Part shown: positions 17,665 through 26,249 of the stretch, one piece after another | Layout: the number at the start of each line of letters is the position of its first letter | Numbering within the stretch: the first letter of the stretch is position 1 | DNA from: Saprospiraceae bacterium | GTDB lineage: Bacteria; Bacteroidota; Bacteroidia; Chitinophagales; Saprospiraceae | Assembly (NCBI GenBank): GCA_016706365.1 | Contig: JADJJU010000003.1 | Span: 310,001-374,000, forward strand | Direction: 5' to 3' | DNA length: 64,000 bases | Notes under the pieces: generated by a model | What the model saw: the letters and a program-made list of their open reading frames with translations, nothing else | Database searches by the model: none | What the model was told of the DNA's origin: nothing | Position numbers and translations under genes: made by a program

Positions 17665-18657
17665 ATGACAGGAATGTATGAATCTTCCGGGCTTTTGGTG
17701 AATCACTGGTATGCTGCCGGTCAGTCAAAGCAATTCAGGAAGAATATACCTGTTTCGGTCACAATTTTCGAAATTCCAATTGTATTGTGGAGACAGGAAA
17801 ATGGAATACTTACTGCTTTGCTGGATCGCTGCAATCACAGAAATGCTCCGCTCAGTAAGGGAAGGATTCTCAATGACTGTATCGTTTGTCCTTACCATGG
17901 TTGGACTTATGATCCATCCGGACAATGTGTGGAAATTCCTTCTGAAGGACCTCATGCAGAGAGAATTCCAAATAAAAAGGTGGAATCCTTCCCTGTAAAA
18001 GAAGCTTATGACCTTGTCTGGATATGGATGGGGAGAGATAAAATGCCTGATAATGAACCATTTGAAATGCCCATCATGAAGGAACATGGCTGGCATTACT
18101 ACTATATGGAAACCCGGTTTGAAAACAATGTAACCGATCTGGTTGAAAATTTCATGGATGTTCCACACACTGTATTTGTGACGGATAGTGTGCTGGTTTC
18201 ATATGATCAGCCCAATGATTCTATAGGCTTATCAGGTTGGCTGGTCAATCCAAAAAATCTCCCAATGAAGCATACTGACAATTTCTATATGCCCAATAAT
18301 ACCAGAGTGGATTATATTTTTGGAGAAAATGAAAGAGGCTTTATCATCACAAGTACCTGCACCCCGGTCCGACCATTTGAGACTATCGTTTACACTTTGA
18401 TTTCCTACAAGTTCGGCTGGATGACCCCAATTGCCAAACTCGGTTTGAACGCTTATACCCGCAAGGTTATTAATCAGGATGTGTGGATCATGGATATTCA
18501 TGGCAAGAATATTCAAAAATTTGGAAATACGGATTACCGTTCCACACAATGTGATTATATGCATTTATATATTGAATCCCTGAGAAATTGGGCTGAATCA
18601 CCTGCTGATAAACCTGCTCCGGCTCCGATAGTCAGGGACATAGAATTTTGGGTATGA
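17665..18657 (+). CDS. Rieske 2Fe-2S non-haem iron oxygenase, one iron ligand replaced
   Basis: This 330-residue protein has an N-terminal Rieske domain with CNH (56-58) and CPYH (75-78) binding the 2Fe-2S cluster. The catalytic domain begins near 145 and carries the mononuclear-iron motif NFMDVPHTVFVT (162-173). The family pattern is N-x2-D-x2-H-x4-H; N162, D165 and H168 are present but the second His is Thr173. Asp174 follows immediately and might substitute. Relatives hydroxylate, demethylate or desaturate hydrophobic substrates. In the operon it would add a further oxidation step after the desaturases. It overlaps the radical SAM gene (ATGA). No dedicated reductase or ferredoxin gene is in the operon, so a housekeeping donor must be used. 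Confidence 0.9.
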   Translation: MTGMYESSGLLVNHWYAAGQSKQFRKNIPVSVTIFEIPIVLWRQENGILTALLDRCNHRNAPLSKGRILNDCIVCPYHGWTYDPSGQCVEIPSEGPHAERIPNKKVESFPVKEAYDLVWIWMGRDKMPDNEPFEMPIMKEHGWHYYYMETRFENNVTDLVENFMDVPHTVFVTDSVLVSYDQPNDSIGLSGWLVNPKNLPMKHTDNFYMPNNTRVDYIFGENERGFIITSTCTPVRPFETIVYTLISYKFGWMTPIAKLGLNAYTRKVINQDVWIMDIHGKNIQKFGNTDYRSTQCDYMHLYIESLRNWAESPADKPAPAPIVRDIEFWV

Positions 18658-20321
18658 TAAAAAAGAAATTACCCAAAGTATTAATAGTCACAGGTGGATT
18701 GTTGAATGCAGATGAAAAGTCTGTTTGGAATGCACTGAAAAAGCAAATCAAACAAATTCGGGCTGCTAAATCTCATTGGTTGGAAACCAAGATCAAATTG
18801 GTAACTTCCGAACTAATCCTCAATTCGAAACTGAAAAAAAAATCAGGAAAAGTAGCCGCATATTTTAATGAACACGTATCATCGATTCCTGAATTAACAG
18901 AAGTAGTTTTGGCTGATCTCTTAAAAAGGGAAGATTTGGAATTTGAAGTAATGACATACGATTTATTGTTTTCAGACTCTAAAAAGGCTAATGTACTTTT
19001 AAAAGAATGCCAGGTGGTTTTTGCTTCATCTACTTTGTTGCATGATTTGAGTGAATTGCTTCCTCTGATAAAAATGTTGAAGACTGAAAACAACAAAATA
19101 GTTTTGGGAGGAGCTCTTTGTGGAAGCCTTCAAAAACAGTGGGAAGGCGACACGATGATCGATATCATAGCAGTTGGTTATGGAGAGTTTTTGGTAAGCG
19201 TTTTGGCAGATTGGATTAAATCAGGATTTAAGAATATCAAAGCTCCCATTCAGGGGAGGTTAATTCAAAAGACACATTCATTATTTCTGTTTAGTGGAGT
19301 CCCTGAAAGTAAAAATTTAGATTTTTTACCCACACCGGATTGGAGAGTGGCAGAGGATTATCATCAGAAAAAATTCAAACATATATATTATGAGAGCGTA
19401 AGGGGTTGCCCTTATCGGTGTAGTTTCTGTAATTATCCATTTCTGTTTGATGATAAGAAATTCAGATTAAAAAGTGCTGATAAAATCGCTGCTGACTGGA
19501 AATATTACCACGAAGAATTAGGTGTAATGCATATAACCTGTTTGGATTCTTTATTCACAATGCCCAAAAATCGCCTGATAGATTTGTGTAAACAGCTCAT
19601 AAAGAGTAAATCAAAAATGACCTGGACCTGCTATGCCCGCGCAGATGATCTTGCAGATGAAGGTACGGTAATTTTGATGAAACAAGCAGGGGCACATCAG
19701 GTTCAGATCGGCATAGAATCCGGAAATCAATTTATGCTGGACCAGATGAACAAACGCTGCACTGTTGAACAAAACATGGAGGCCATCAGAAATTGTCGCA
19801 AACATGGTGTCAGTACTTTAATATCCCTGATTGTTGGTTATCCGGGGGAGACTGAACAAACCTTGAATGATACTCTGGAATTTATGAGGGTAGCAAAACC
19901 TGACTTCCATTTTCTGGCAACTTTTAGTGTGCGAATAGAAGAGGTTCCTATGTTCAACGTATATAACAAAGAAAGATTTGGATTGGAAAAAATGGACAAC
20001 CCCTATAGTTTTGCACCTTATTGGCGGCATCATACTATGAGTTGTAGTGAGGTTGGAGAACATGTACGAAAACTTGGTATGACGCTATGTAAAGAGAGGA
20101 TTTCTCTCGACGGGGCCTTATTTTATCAGAATATTATCAATTTCCATCCATCCATGCGTGAAGATTTTTTGGATTACCAGAAAGAACTGGGAGAAGGAAA
20201 TAGGATATTAAAACCATTATTCAATGGTTTGAATAATGGGGTAGATAGAAATTTAAAAAAAGATATCGAGAAAGTATTTCCTGTGTCAAATCAAGTACCT
20301 GCAGAAACAAGTTTACAATAG
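18654..20321 (+). CDS. B12-binding-type radical SAM enzyme
   Basis: This protein is about 555 residues. The N-terminal ~210 residues form a Rossmann-like cobalamin-binding-type domain (VLIVTGG at the start, VFASSTLLHDL, IVLGGALCG, IIAVGYGE), although a classical DxHxxG motif is not obvious. The radical SAM core follows, with CPYRCSFC giving the cluster cysteines C252, C256 and C259, and GIESGNQ and GYPGET later. The enzyme cleaves SAM to a radical; B12-type members often methylate unreactive carbons or rearrange rings. The start is taken as ATG at 18654, overlapping the Rieske stop as ATGA, rather than TTG at 18648. Its substrate is probably the operon's acyl product. Confidence 0.9.
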   Translation: MIKKKLPKVLIVTGGLLNADEKSVWNALKKQIKQIRAAKSHWLETKIKLVTSELILNSKLKKKSGKVAAYFNEHVSSIPELTEVVLADLLKREDLEFEVMTYDLLFSDSKKANVLLKECQVVFASSTLLHDLSELLPLIKMLKTENNKIVLGGALCGSLQKQWEGDTMIDIIAVGYGEFLVSVLADWIKSGFKNIKAPIQGRLIQKTHSLFLFSGVPESKNLDFLPTPDWRVAEDYHQKKFKHIYYESVRGCPYRCSFCNYPFLFDDKKFRLKSADKIAADWKYYHEELGVMHITCLDSLFTMPKNRLIDLCKQLIKSKSKMTWTCYARADDLADEGTVILMKQAGAHQVQIGIESGNQFMLDQMNKRCTVEQNMEAIRNCRKHGVSTLISLIVGYPGETEQTLNDTLEFMRVAKPDFHFLATFSVRIEEVPMFNVYNKERFGLEKMDNPYSFAPYWRHHTMSCSEVGEHVRKLGMTLCKERISLDGALFYQNIINFHPSMREDFLDYQKELGEGNRILKPLFNGLNNGVDRNLKKDIEKVFPVSNQVPAETSLQ

Positions 20322-20328
20322 AAAAATT

Positions 20329-21069
20329 ATGAATTCAGCACTCCTTTTCCAGCTATTTAAAGTAGAGTCTATCAGCAATGACAGCCGCAAAAGGATGTTT
20401 GAGCTAATGAGTGAAAACTACAATAAGGTAACCGAAGCAAACTTTTTTAATGATTTAGATAAAAAACAATGGGTTGGATTGATCAATGATGTGGGTGGTA
20501 TTATTCAGGGTTTTACAACATTTGCAATAGATCCCGGAACAACAGCTGAAGATGACTATCACGTTCTTTTTTCCGGAGATACGGTACTAGCCACAGAACA
20601 CTGGGGCACGCAGGTAATGATGCAGGGATGGTGTACATCCGTGGGACGTTTTATAGCCGGAGATACTAAAAAGCCCTGGTATTGGTATTTGTTGTCCAAA
20701 GGACACCGAACCTATATGTATCTGCCTTTATTTTTTGAGCATTATTACCCGGCTATCGAACCCGGCAATCAAAATGACGAATTGAAAAAGATTGCTGACA
20801 GAGTATCCAGGAATCTTTTTCCTGACTCCTGGAAGCCTGATGAAGGCATTCTTCGATTTGATGAAAGCCTTGGAGAATTAAAGCCGGAATTGGCGGAAGC
20901 TACTTTTCTAAAAAAAGGAAGTCCTTTAATAAATTTTTTTCTTGAAAAAAATCCCGCTTTCAATAAAGGAGAAGAACTGGTATGCACTGCATTGATTCAT
21001 CCTGATCATTTGTTGCGTTCAGCAAAAAAGTTTATTTTAGAAGGTATGAAAGATCCAATTCTTCATTAA
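20329..21069 (+). CDS. Unknown protein, possibly GNAT-like acyltransferase fold
   Basis: This is a 246-residue cytosolic protein with no signal peptide or membrane span. The order INDVGGIIQGFTTFAI, VLFSGDTVLATEHWG and WYWYLLSKGHRTYMYLPLFF resembles the strand-helix order of acyl-CoA N-acyltransferase folds seen in uncharacterised bacterial proteins, but I cannot name the family with confidence. It lies 7 bp after the radical SAM gene and 3 bp before the GH3-like gene, a position that fits transfer of the activated acyl group or binding of the amine acceptor. That role is inference. Confidence 0.6.
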   Translation: MNSALLFQLFKVESISNDSRKRMFELMSENYNKVTEANFFNDLDKKQWVGLINDVGGIIQGFTTFAIDPGTTAEDDYHVLFSGDTVLATEHWGTQVMMQGWCTSVGRFIAGDTKKPWYWYLLSKGHRTYMYLPLFFEHYYPAIEPGNQNDELKKIADRVSRNLFPDSWKPDEGILRFDESLGELKPELAEATFLKKGSPLINFFLEKNPAFNKGEELVCTALIHPDHLLRSAKKFILEGMKDPILH

Positions 21070-21072
21070 TAA

Positions 21073-22641
21073 TTGACCATTTTGAGTGCTTCCTTTTTTA
21101 ATAAATTATGGCTTTCCCAACAGTCTAAATTTGCTGATGAATTTCATCTCAATGCCGGCCGAATTAAATCATTTCAGGCGTCTAAACTCAGACATTATTT
21201 GGATGAAAATTCCAATACTGAATTTGGAAAGAAACACGACTTTTCTTCGATAAGGAATTATGAAGATTATAAACAAGCTGTTCCGATCCTGGAAGATTAT
21301 TCAGAATACAAATCCTATATTGATCAAATTGCTGCAGGTAAATCAAATATATTGTTTCCAGGGAAACCTCTTTTTTTTGAAACAACATCAGGAACTTCAA
21401 ATGAGTTGAAACTCATAGCCTACAACAAAGAATTAAAGAAAGAATTTGGCAATGCTGTAGCTACATGGATGCATGATTTAAATAGATTGAACCCGAAAAT
21501 ATTTTCCGGAAAACCATCCTGGTCACTTTCTCCTGCTTTGAAGAATCGTGATGCACGCTCAGGTGGTATTCGAATCGGAACCTCCAACGATTCAGATTAT
21601 TTTGATCCATTGAGTGCTTTATTCTTAAATCAGATTTTTGCAGTTCCGAATCAAATTTCCAGAATTACAGATCCACATAAATTTTATTTGCATACCTGGA
21701 GTCATCTATTAACCACTAAAAAGCTTACATTTTTATCAGTTTGGAGTCCCCAGTTTTTGATCAGATTGGTGGATTTTTTCAAAGAAAACCTGAGAGAAAT
21801 ATGTAATAAAAGTGGGGCTAACAGAAACTGGGCAGATTATATAATGGGACATATGAACGATGGAACATTTACACTCAGCTTAATTTTTCCGGATCTGCAA
21901 ATGATAAGTTGCTGGACTCAGGGTCAATCGAAAATCTGGATGAAAAAATTGTTAAGCCTTTCCGGAGTTCTGCCCATTCAGGGGAAAGGCTTGTTATCCA
22001 CTGAAGGTGTAGTGAGTATTCCCATTGGGATGGATAAGCAAGTGTTATCATATACCTCTCATTTCTATGAATTTAAGGGGTCTGATAATTCAATTTACAC
22101 TGCTGTAGATTTGATGCCGGATAATATTTATGAGGTGATCATTACTACCGGAGGGGGACTGTACCGATATAATACACATGATCTTGTTAGATGTACCGAA
22201 TTTTATGAAGCGATTCCCTGTCTGGAATTTTTGGGTCGTTCCGGACAAAATTCGGATCTGGTCGGTGAAAAGATTAGCGAAACAAGTCTTTTGGATTTAT
22301 TCAACACAGTATCGGATCATTACACTCAGACAGAAGCATTATATCTTTATGCGGTTAAATCAGAAATCACTGCCGGTTATTTGTTGATTATTGAGTCTGA
22401 TTATTCAGAGAATGAAGAGAAAATTAAAGCTATGGTGGAATCCGGCTTGAAACAGAATCCTTATTATTCCCAGGCCATCCAATCCGGTCAATTACAGGAT
22501 TTGCAAAGTAAATCAGTCGCTGCGGGTTTTTCAAAAATCCTTACTGCATATTATCAGAAAAAAAAGAAAATTAAAGATGGAGATTTGAAACTTCCTGTTT
22601 TGTTTCCTTTGAATTTTTTGGATGAATTGTTAAACGTCTAA
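21073..22641 (+). CDS. GH3-family acyl-adenylate amide synthetase-like enzyme
   Basis: This 522-residue protein matches the GH3 auxin-responsive promoter family. The adenylate-binding P-loop-like motif TTSGTS is at 104-109, followed by the large N-terminal ANL-type domain, TGGGLYRYNTHDLVRC (nucleotide-binding hinge) and FLGRSGQNSDLVGEKISE before the C-terminal cap domain. Plant GH3 enzymes adenylate a carboxylate and join it to an amino acid. Here it would activate the modified acyl chain made by the upstream oxidases. The start is a TTG, 3 bp after the previous stop, because no ATG occurs before the conserved region. It sits between two GNAT-like genes, so amide or ester formation is the probable outcome. 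Confidence 0.88.
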   Translation: MTILSASFFNKLWLSQQSKFADEFHLNAGRIKSFQASKLRHYLDENSNTEFGKKHDFSSIRNYEDYKQAVPILEDYSEYKSYIDQIAAGKSNILFPGKPLFFETTSGTSNELKLIAYNKELKKEFGNAVATWMHDLNRLNPKIFSGKPSWSLSPALKNRDARSGGIRIGTSNDSDYFDPLSALFLNQIFAVPNQISRITDPHKFYLHTWSHLLTTKKLTFLSVWSPQFLIRLVDFFKENLREICNKSGANRNWADYIMGHMNDGTFTLSLIFPDLQMISCWTQGQSKIWMKKLLSLSGVLPIQGKGLLSTEGVVSIPIGMDKQVLSYTSHFYEFKGSDNSIYTAVDLMPDNIYEVIITTGGGLYRYNTHDLVRCTEFYEAIPCLEFLGRSGQNSDLVGEKISETSLLDLFNTVSDHYTQTEALYLYAVKSEITAGYLLIIESDYSENEEKIKAMVESGLKQNPYYSQAIQSGQLQDLQSKSVAAGFSKILTAYYQKKKKIKDGDLKLPVLFPLNFLDELLNV

Positions 22642-22647
22642 CAATAA

Positions 22648-23745
22648 ATGATTGAAATCATTCCATATGAGGATCGTTTTGAAGAGGGAATTCAACTACT
22701 TTGCCGAATACCTGTATCTGGAAATATTGCGATTTCACTGGAGCGTGAACCCAACTATTATGCAGGAGTTCAAATTCAATGTGAGGAACCGGAGGTATTT
22801 GTGGTATATGATTCAGCTGCAAATTTGATTTGGGCAGTATTCAACATTGGAAAAAGAAGAGTTTGGCATCAAAATAATGTGGTGTCTGTGAGGTATTTAT
22901 CTGATTTACGAATTCACCCTGCCAAACAAAAGGGATCTTTATTGCTGCGCATCAGTGGCCATTTTTGCAAATTGTGTTCTCAGGAGAATCTCCCTGCCCA
23001 GACCATTGTTTTTGAAGATAATGATAGAATGCTTCACGTTGTCGAAAAGCTAAAGCAAATGAAAGGATCTTCAAATCTTCCTTTCTACCATTTCGCTGGT
23101 AAACTTATCACGCATCTGTTTGGGTTCAAACCTCACTATTTTGATAAAGGATCTTATCAGGTCAGACGGGCCAGAACTTCAGATATTGCGTCCATGCAGT
23201 TATTTTTCAATTTAGAATCATCCAAAATTAATTATGCCCCTTACTATGATTTTGCATCCCTGCATGCTCCTTATTATTCTGGGATTCAAATTGAAGGTTA
23301 CTTTCTCGCTTTTCAGAATGAACAAATTGTAGGAATTTGTGGTACCTGGAATCAGATATCTATCAAACAAACCAGAATAGTTTCATACAGTAAACTATTC
23401 CGGAAGATGAAACCTCTTTATAATATGCTGGCCAGGCTCACCGGTTGGTCAAAATTGCCTCAGGAAGGTAGTGTTTTGCACACGCTAAATTTGCATTGCA
23501 TCTTTGTTTCAGACCGAAATCCCGGGATTTTTCAAAGTATTTTATGGCAAATTGCAACTGATTTTAAACACGAAAATTATGATTATATGATGTGCAGTCT
23601 TTCAGAAGGAGATCCACTTATTCGGGTATTTGATTCTGTGAAGAGCAGAAGGATAAAAGGCAATTATTATTTGGTCAATGATGGACGGCATATACCGGAT
23701 GATTTGAAGGGAAATTTATTTTACATTGATTCTGCGAGGATTTGA
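22648..23745 (+). CDS. Double-GNAT-like N-acyltransferase, last gene of the operon
   Basis: This 365-residue protein appears to contain two GNAT-type halves, about 1-165 and 168-330. The first has VVSVRYLSDLRIHPAKQKGS, the beta4/alpha3 acetyl-CoA-binding region; the second begins QVRRARTSDIASMQLFF and continues with HTLNLHCIFVSDRN. Such proteins are often found next to GH3-like genes. It may move the acyl group activated by GH3 onto an amine, or modify the amine. The gene begins 6 bp after the GH3 stop and ends 9 bp from the convergent rtcB gene, which closes the operon. No terminator hairpin is obvious in that gap. Confidence 0.8.
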   Translation: MIEIIPYEDRFEEGIQLLCRIPVSGNIAISLEREPNYYAGVQIQCEEPEVFVVYDSAANLIWAVFNIGKRRVWHQNNVVSVRYLSDLRIHPAKQKGSLLLRISGHFCKLCSQENLPAQTIVFEDNDRMLHVVEKLKQMKGSSNLPFYHFAGKLITHLFGFKPHYFDKGSYQVRRARTSDIASMQLFFNLESSKINYAPYYDFASLHAPYYSGIQIEGYFLAFQNEQIVGICGTWNQISIKQTRIVSYSKLFRKMKPLYNMLARLTGWSKLPQEGSVLHTLNLHCIFVSDRNPGIFQSILWQIATDFKHENYDYMMCSLSEGDPLIRVFDSVKSRRIKGNYYLVNDGRHIPDDLKGNLFYIDSARI

Positions 23746-23754
23746 AATGAAATT

Positions 23755-25185
23755 TTAATCTTCACGGCTTCCATCATCAGCCATTCTGACAAGTTTCGGG
23801 GTAAACCTGGCAACTATATCCACCAGATCTTTTTGCGATGCCATGACCATTTCAATATCTTTATATGCCATAGGAGCTTCATCCAATCCGGCTCCTATCA
23901 AAGTGACATCGTGTTCTCTCAACAGTTCTTTCATACTATCCCGGGTGATGGTTTTGATAGCCTGAGTCCTGCTCATTTGCCTGCCTGCACCATGAGAAGC
24001 TGACTGAATGGCATCTGATTCCCCTTTCCCTCTTACCAGAAACCCGGGTGCAGTCATAGATCCGGGTATAATTCCCATCACATCCCGGGCGGCAGGAGTA
24101 GCACCTTTCCGGTGAACAATTACTTCTTCCCCATTCCAGATCTCTTTCCAGGCAAAATTGTGGTGGTTTTCAATTTTGGCTAAAATATTTCCTCCCATTG
24201 CTTTACTCAATCTGTCATGAATGACTTCATGGCATGCGGAAGCATAATCACCTGCCAGGTTCATTGCCAGCCAGTATTCCTGCCCTTCAGCAGAATCCAA
24301 ATCCAGATAAGCAAGGTTGGCTGCTTCTCTGGGAAGTTTGCATATTTCTTTTGCTACTTTGGTATAATGGCCTGCAATGGTAGCGCCCAATCCTCGCGAA
24401 CCCGAGTGAGTCAACAATGCCACATATCTGCCTTTTTTAATATTCAGGTTAACATCATCTTCCTCAAATTCTATGATCCCATATTCTACAAAGTGATTTC
24501 CACCTCCGGCAGTACCTAGCTGAACTGCAGCTTTATCCTTCAGGTTACGAATGAAATGAATAGCATTAAAATCCGGATTGTCCAGGATCCCATGATCCGC
24601 TCTCATATTTCCACTCCAGTTCTGCCCAGCACCAAATTTGGTCCAGGATATAAGCTCTCTCTTATACTTATCCTTATGCTGGAATAGGTGTGATTCGGGT
24701 ATATCATAAATAGATAATGCCATTCTGCACCCAATATCCACTCCGACTCCGTAAGGAATTATGGCGTTTTTTGTTGCCAACACTCCACCGATCGGCAGTC
24801 CATAACCCTGATGTGCATCCGGCATCAATGCGCCTGCAACTGTCACAGGAAGTTTCATAGCAATCTCCATTTGATCGATGGCTCCCTGTTCTATATGCTC
24901 CTGACCATAAACTTTATATGGATCTCCTTTTTCTTTGAGTTCAATCTCAGATGGCTTATTCCTGAGCTGCATTTGAATCAATTCATCGGCTATCGGTTTC
25001 AATTTTTTATCTGAGAGGTATTTTCCGGGATTATCCAGTACTTTTTTCAGAATGGATTCCACATTTTGCTTCTTCGAGGAAGAATAATGCTGCTTAATAG
25101 TTTTTAATACGATTCCGATGATCTTACCTTCAGGGAATCCTATAGACATTAAATCTTCCGGGGAAATAGAATTATTTTTTTTCAT
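23755..25185 (-). CDS. rtcB: RtcB-family RNA ligase
   Basis: RtcB joins 2',3'-cyclic phosphate or 3'-phosphate RNA ends to 5'-OH ends using GTP and Mn2+. Recognised segments are MPDAHQGYGLPIGGVLA, GVGVDIGCRMALS (metal Cys and Asp), GGGNHFVE (Asn/His), THSGSRGLGA, a histidine-rich EVIVHRKGATPA region and the C-terminal SHGAGRQMSR, whose His is the guanylation site. The reading frame is open upstream to 25326, but family similarity begins at the ATG at 25185, giving about 476 residues, so that start is preferred. It converges with the nine-gene operon and is a housekeeping or stress RNA-repair gene. Confidence 0.93.
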   Translation of the reverse strand: MKKNNSISPEDLMSIGFPEGKIIGIVLKTIKQHYSSSKKQNVESILKKVLDNPGKYLSDKKLKPIADELIQMQLRNKPSEIELKEKGDPYKVYGQEHIEQGAIDQMEIAMKLPVTVAGALMPDAHQGYGLPIGGVLATKNAIIPYGVGVDIGCRMALSIYDIPESHLFQHKDKYKRELISWTKFGAGQNWSGNMRADHGILDNPDFNAIHFIRNLKDKAAVQLGTAGGGNHFVEYGIIEFEEDDVNLNIKKGRYVALLTHSGSRGLGATIAGHYTKVAKEICKLPREAANLAYLDLDSAEGQEYWLAMNLAGDYASACHEVIHDRLSKAMGGNILAKIENHHNFAWKEIWNGEEVIVHRKGATPAARDVMGIIPGSMTAPGFLVRGKGESDAIQSASHGAGRQMSRTQAIKTITRDSMKELLREHDVTLIGAGLDEAPMAYKDIEMVMASQKDLVDIVARFTPKLVRMADDGSRED

Positions 25186-25450
25186 TTGAATTCTCTGCAA
25201 TTTTTTTGAAGCATATGATGCTTGAATATAAAACGAATTTATAGTGTGAAACGGGAAGATGTATGGTTCCTGATTCCAATTTTTACATGCGACTAACCAC
25301 CGGTTGTTAGTGGTGTTTGTTTTCAATGCCAGGCAAATATTTATTTGCCCCTACATTAAGTAATATAATTAGAATTTATTTTTGGCTGTTACATTCAACA
25401 TTCAACATTCATAATTCATAACTGGCCGTTCTCTTCGTACATTTACTCTC

Positions 25451-25684
25451 ATGAAAGAAGTTCCGGCATTTGATCCCAATCAATTACTAGAAGTAGTTCG
25501 CACACCCATGCCATTTGGCAAATACAAGGATACCCTCATCTACAAATTACCGGTATCTTATCTGGAGTGGTTTGCTCAGCAAGGATTTCCAAAAGGGAAA
25601 TTAGGGCAATTGCTTGAATTGATGCACCTTATCAAGATGAATGGTCTGGAACATTTGCTTCGTCCGCTGATTAACAGATATTAA
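25451..25684 (+). CDS. DUF3820 family small protein
   Basis: This 77-residue protein carries the DUF3820 signature MPFGKYKDTLIYKLPVSYLEWF followed by GFPKGKLGQLLELMHLIKMNGLEHLLRPL. The family is small, cytosolic and of unknown function; it has been annotated as a putative quorum-sensing-regulated factor, and a nucleic-acid role has been suggested. It stands alone after a stretch of AT-rich repeats (CATTCAACATTCAAC near 25390). Confidence 0.9.
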   Translation: MKEVPAFDPNQLLEVVRTPMPFGKYKDTLIYKLPVSYLEWFAQQGFPKGKLGQLLELMHLIKMNGLEHLLRPLINRY

Positions 25685-25920
25685 CGCAGGTTGAAAAAAG
25701 GCGCGACGCGAGATATGTCTACGAATTACACAAAAAGACACGAATGAAATCCCAAGTTTTTTTCAAGTTTAAAAGTGCTCATATCCTCCCCATTCCTAAA
25801 AGCTTTGTGGAAGGGACACGGCGCAGATTTAGGTATGAATGTTCTTCCGGCTGAAATGAATTAACCAATTCACCGATACCCGACTGTTTCCATAGCTGTA
25901 TCCAGGTTATTTATATTATA

Positions 25921-26052
25921 GGCTCGTAAGAGCGAAGCGCGCCAGGGATCGCAGCGGGCACGAACGACGCAGGAGTGAAGTAAAGCGGAGAGCCCGACCG
26001 CGAGTAATATAAAATTGCATATTCCAAAATTGCAATTTTATATTACCTCGCG
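25921..26052. repeat. REP-like GC-rich element with long hairpin
   Basis: A GC-rich block (25921-26004) of GCGAAGCGCGCC and GCGGAGAGCCCGACCGCGAG type stands out in an AT-rich intergenic region. It runs into an inverted repeat: left arm 25999-26019 and right arm 26031-26052 pair over 21 bp with one bulged G around an 11-nt loop. Blocks with this wording recur in Bacteroidota genomes, as I recall. No T-tract follows, so it is probably a dispersed palindromic element rather than a terminator. The rest of the 25685-26249 gap is AT-rich with no gene. Confidence 0.6.
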
Positions 26053-26188
26053 TAGGCGCCCAAATCAGTATTTTTGACTAATTGATCTATTCCACAAATT
26101 TTTTTTCAATTTTTTTTCAAAAAAATTTTCAAAATAATTATTTGATAATCAATGTATTGTACTTAGCATGGAAATGTTTTATAGATAT

Positions 26189-26207
26189 TACCATGTTAAC
26201 GGTGGTA
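26189..26207. promoter_or_regulatory. Dyad upstream of padR, candidate autoregulatory operator
   Basis: TACCA and TGGTA arms (26189-26193 and 26203-26207) flank a centre that contains the palindrome GTTAAC. The site lies just upstream of the candidate padR promoter. PadR proteins commonly repress their own operon through such dyads. The arms are short, so this is tentative. Confidence 0.3.
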
Positions 26208-26237
26208 CTATGTGTTGCATAATACCATCCTATGGCA

Positions 26238-26245
26238 TATATTTG
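26238..26245 (+). promoter_or_regulatory. Bacteroidota -7 element of the padR-pspC operon
   Basis: TATATTTG matches the Bacteroidota consensus TAnnTTTG exactly. A GTTG at 26213-26216, 21 bp upstream, is close to the -33 TTTG. The expected transcription start falls at about 26250, on the preferred ATG of padR, so the transcript may be nearly leaderless. Confidence 0.45.
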
Positions 26246-26249
26246 CATC

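Noticed and set aside
18648..18656. TTG start two codons upstream of the radical SAM gene
   Set aside because: ATG at 18654 overlaps the preceding stop as ATGA, the usual coupling; TTG adds only two residues with no support.
13072..23745. Enediyne gene cluster
   Set aside because: No iterative PKS, thioesterase or UnbL-like gene is present; only the UnbU/UnbV-like domains recall enediyne cassettes.
25186..25326. 47-residue N-terminal extension of RtcB
   Set aside because: The extension has no family similarity and the family normally begins near the MKK at 25185.
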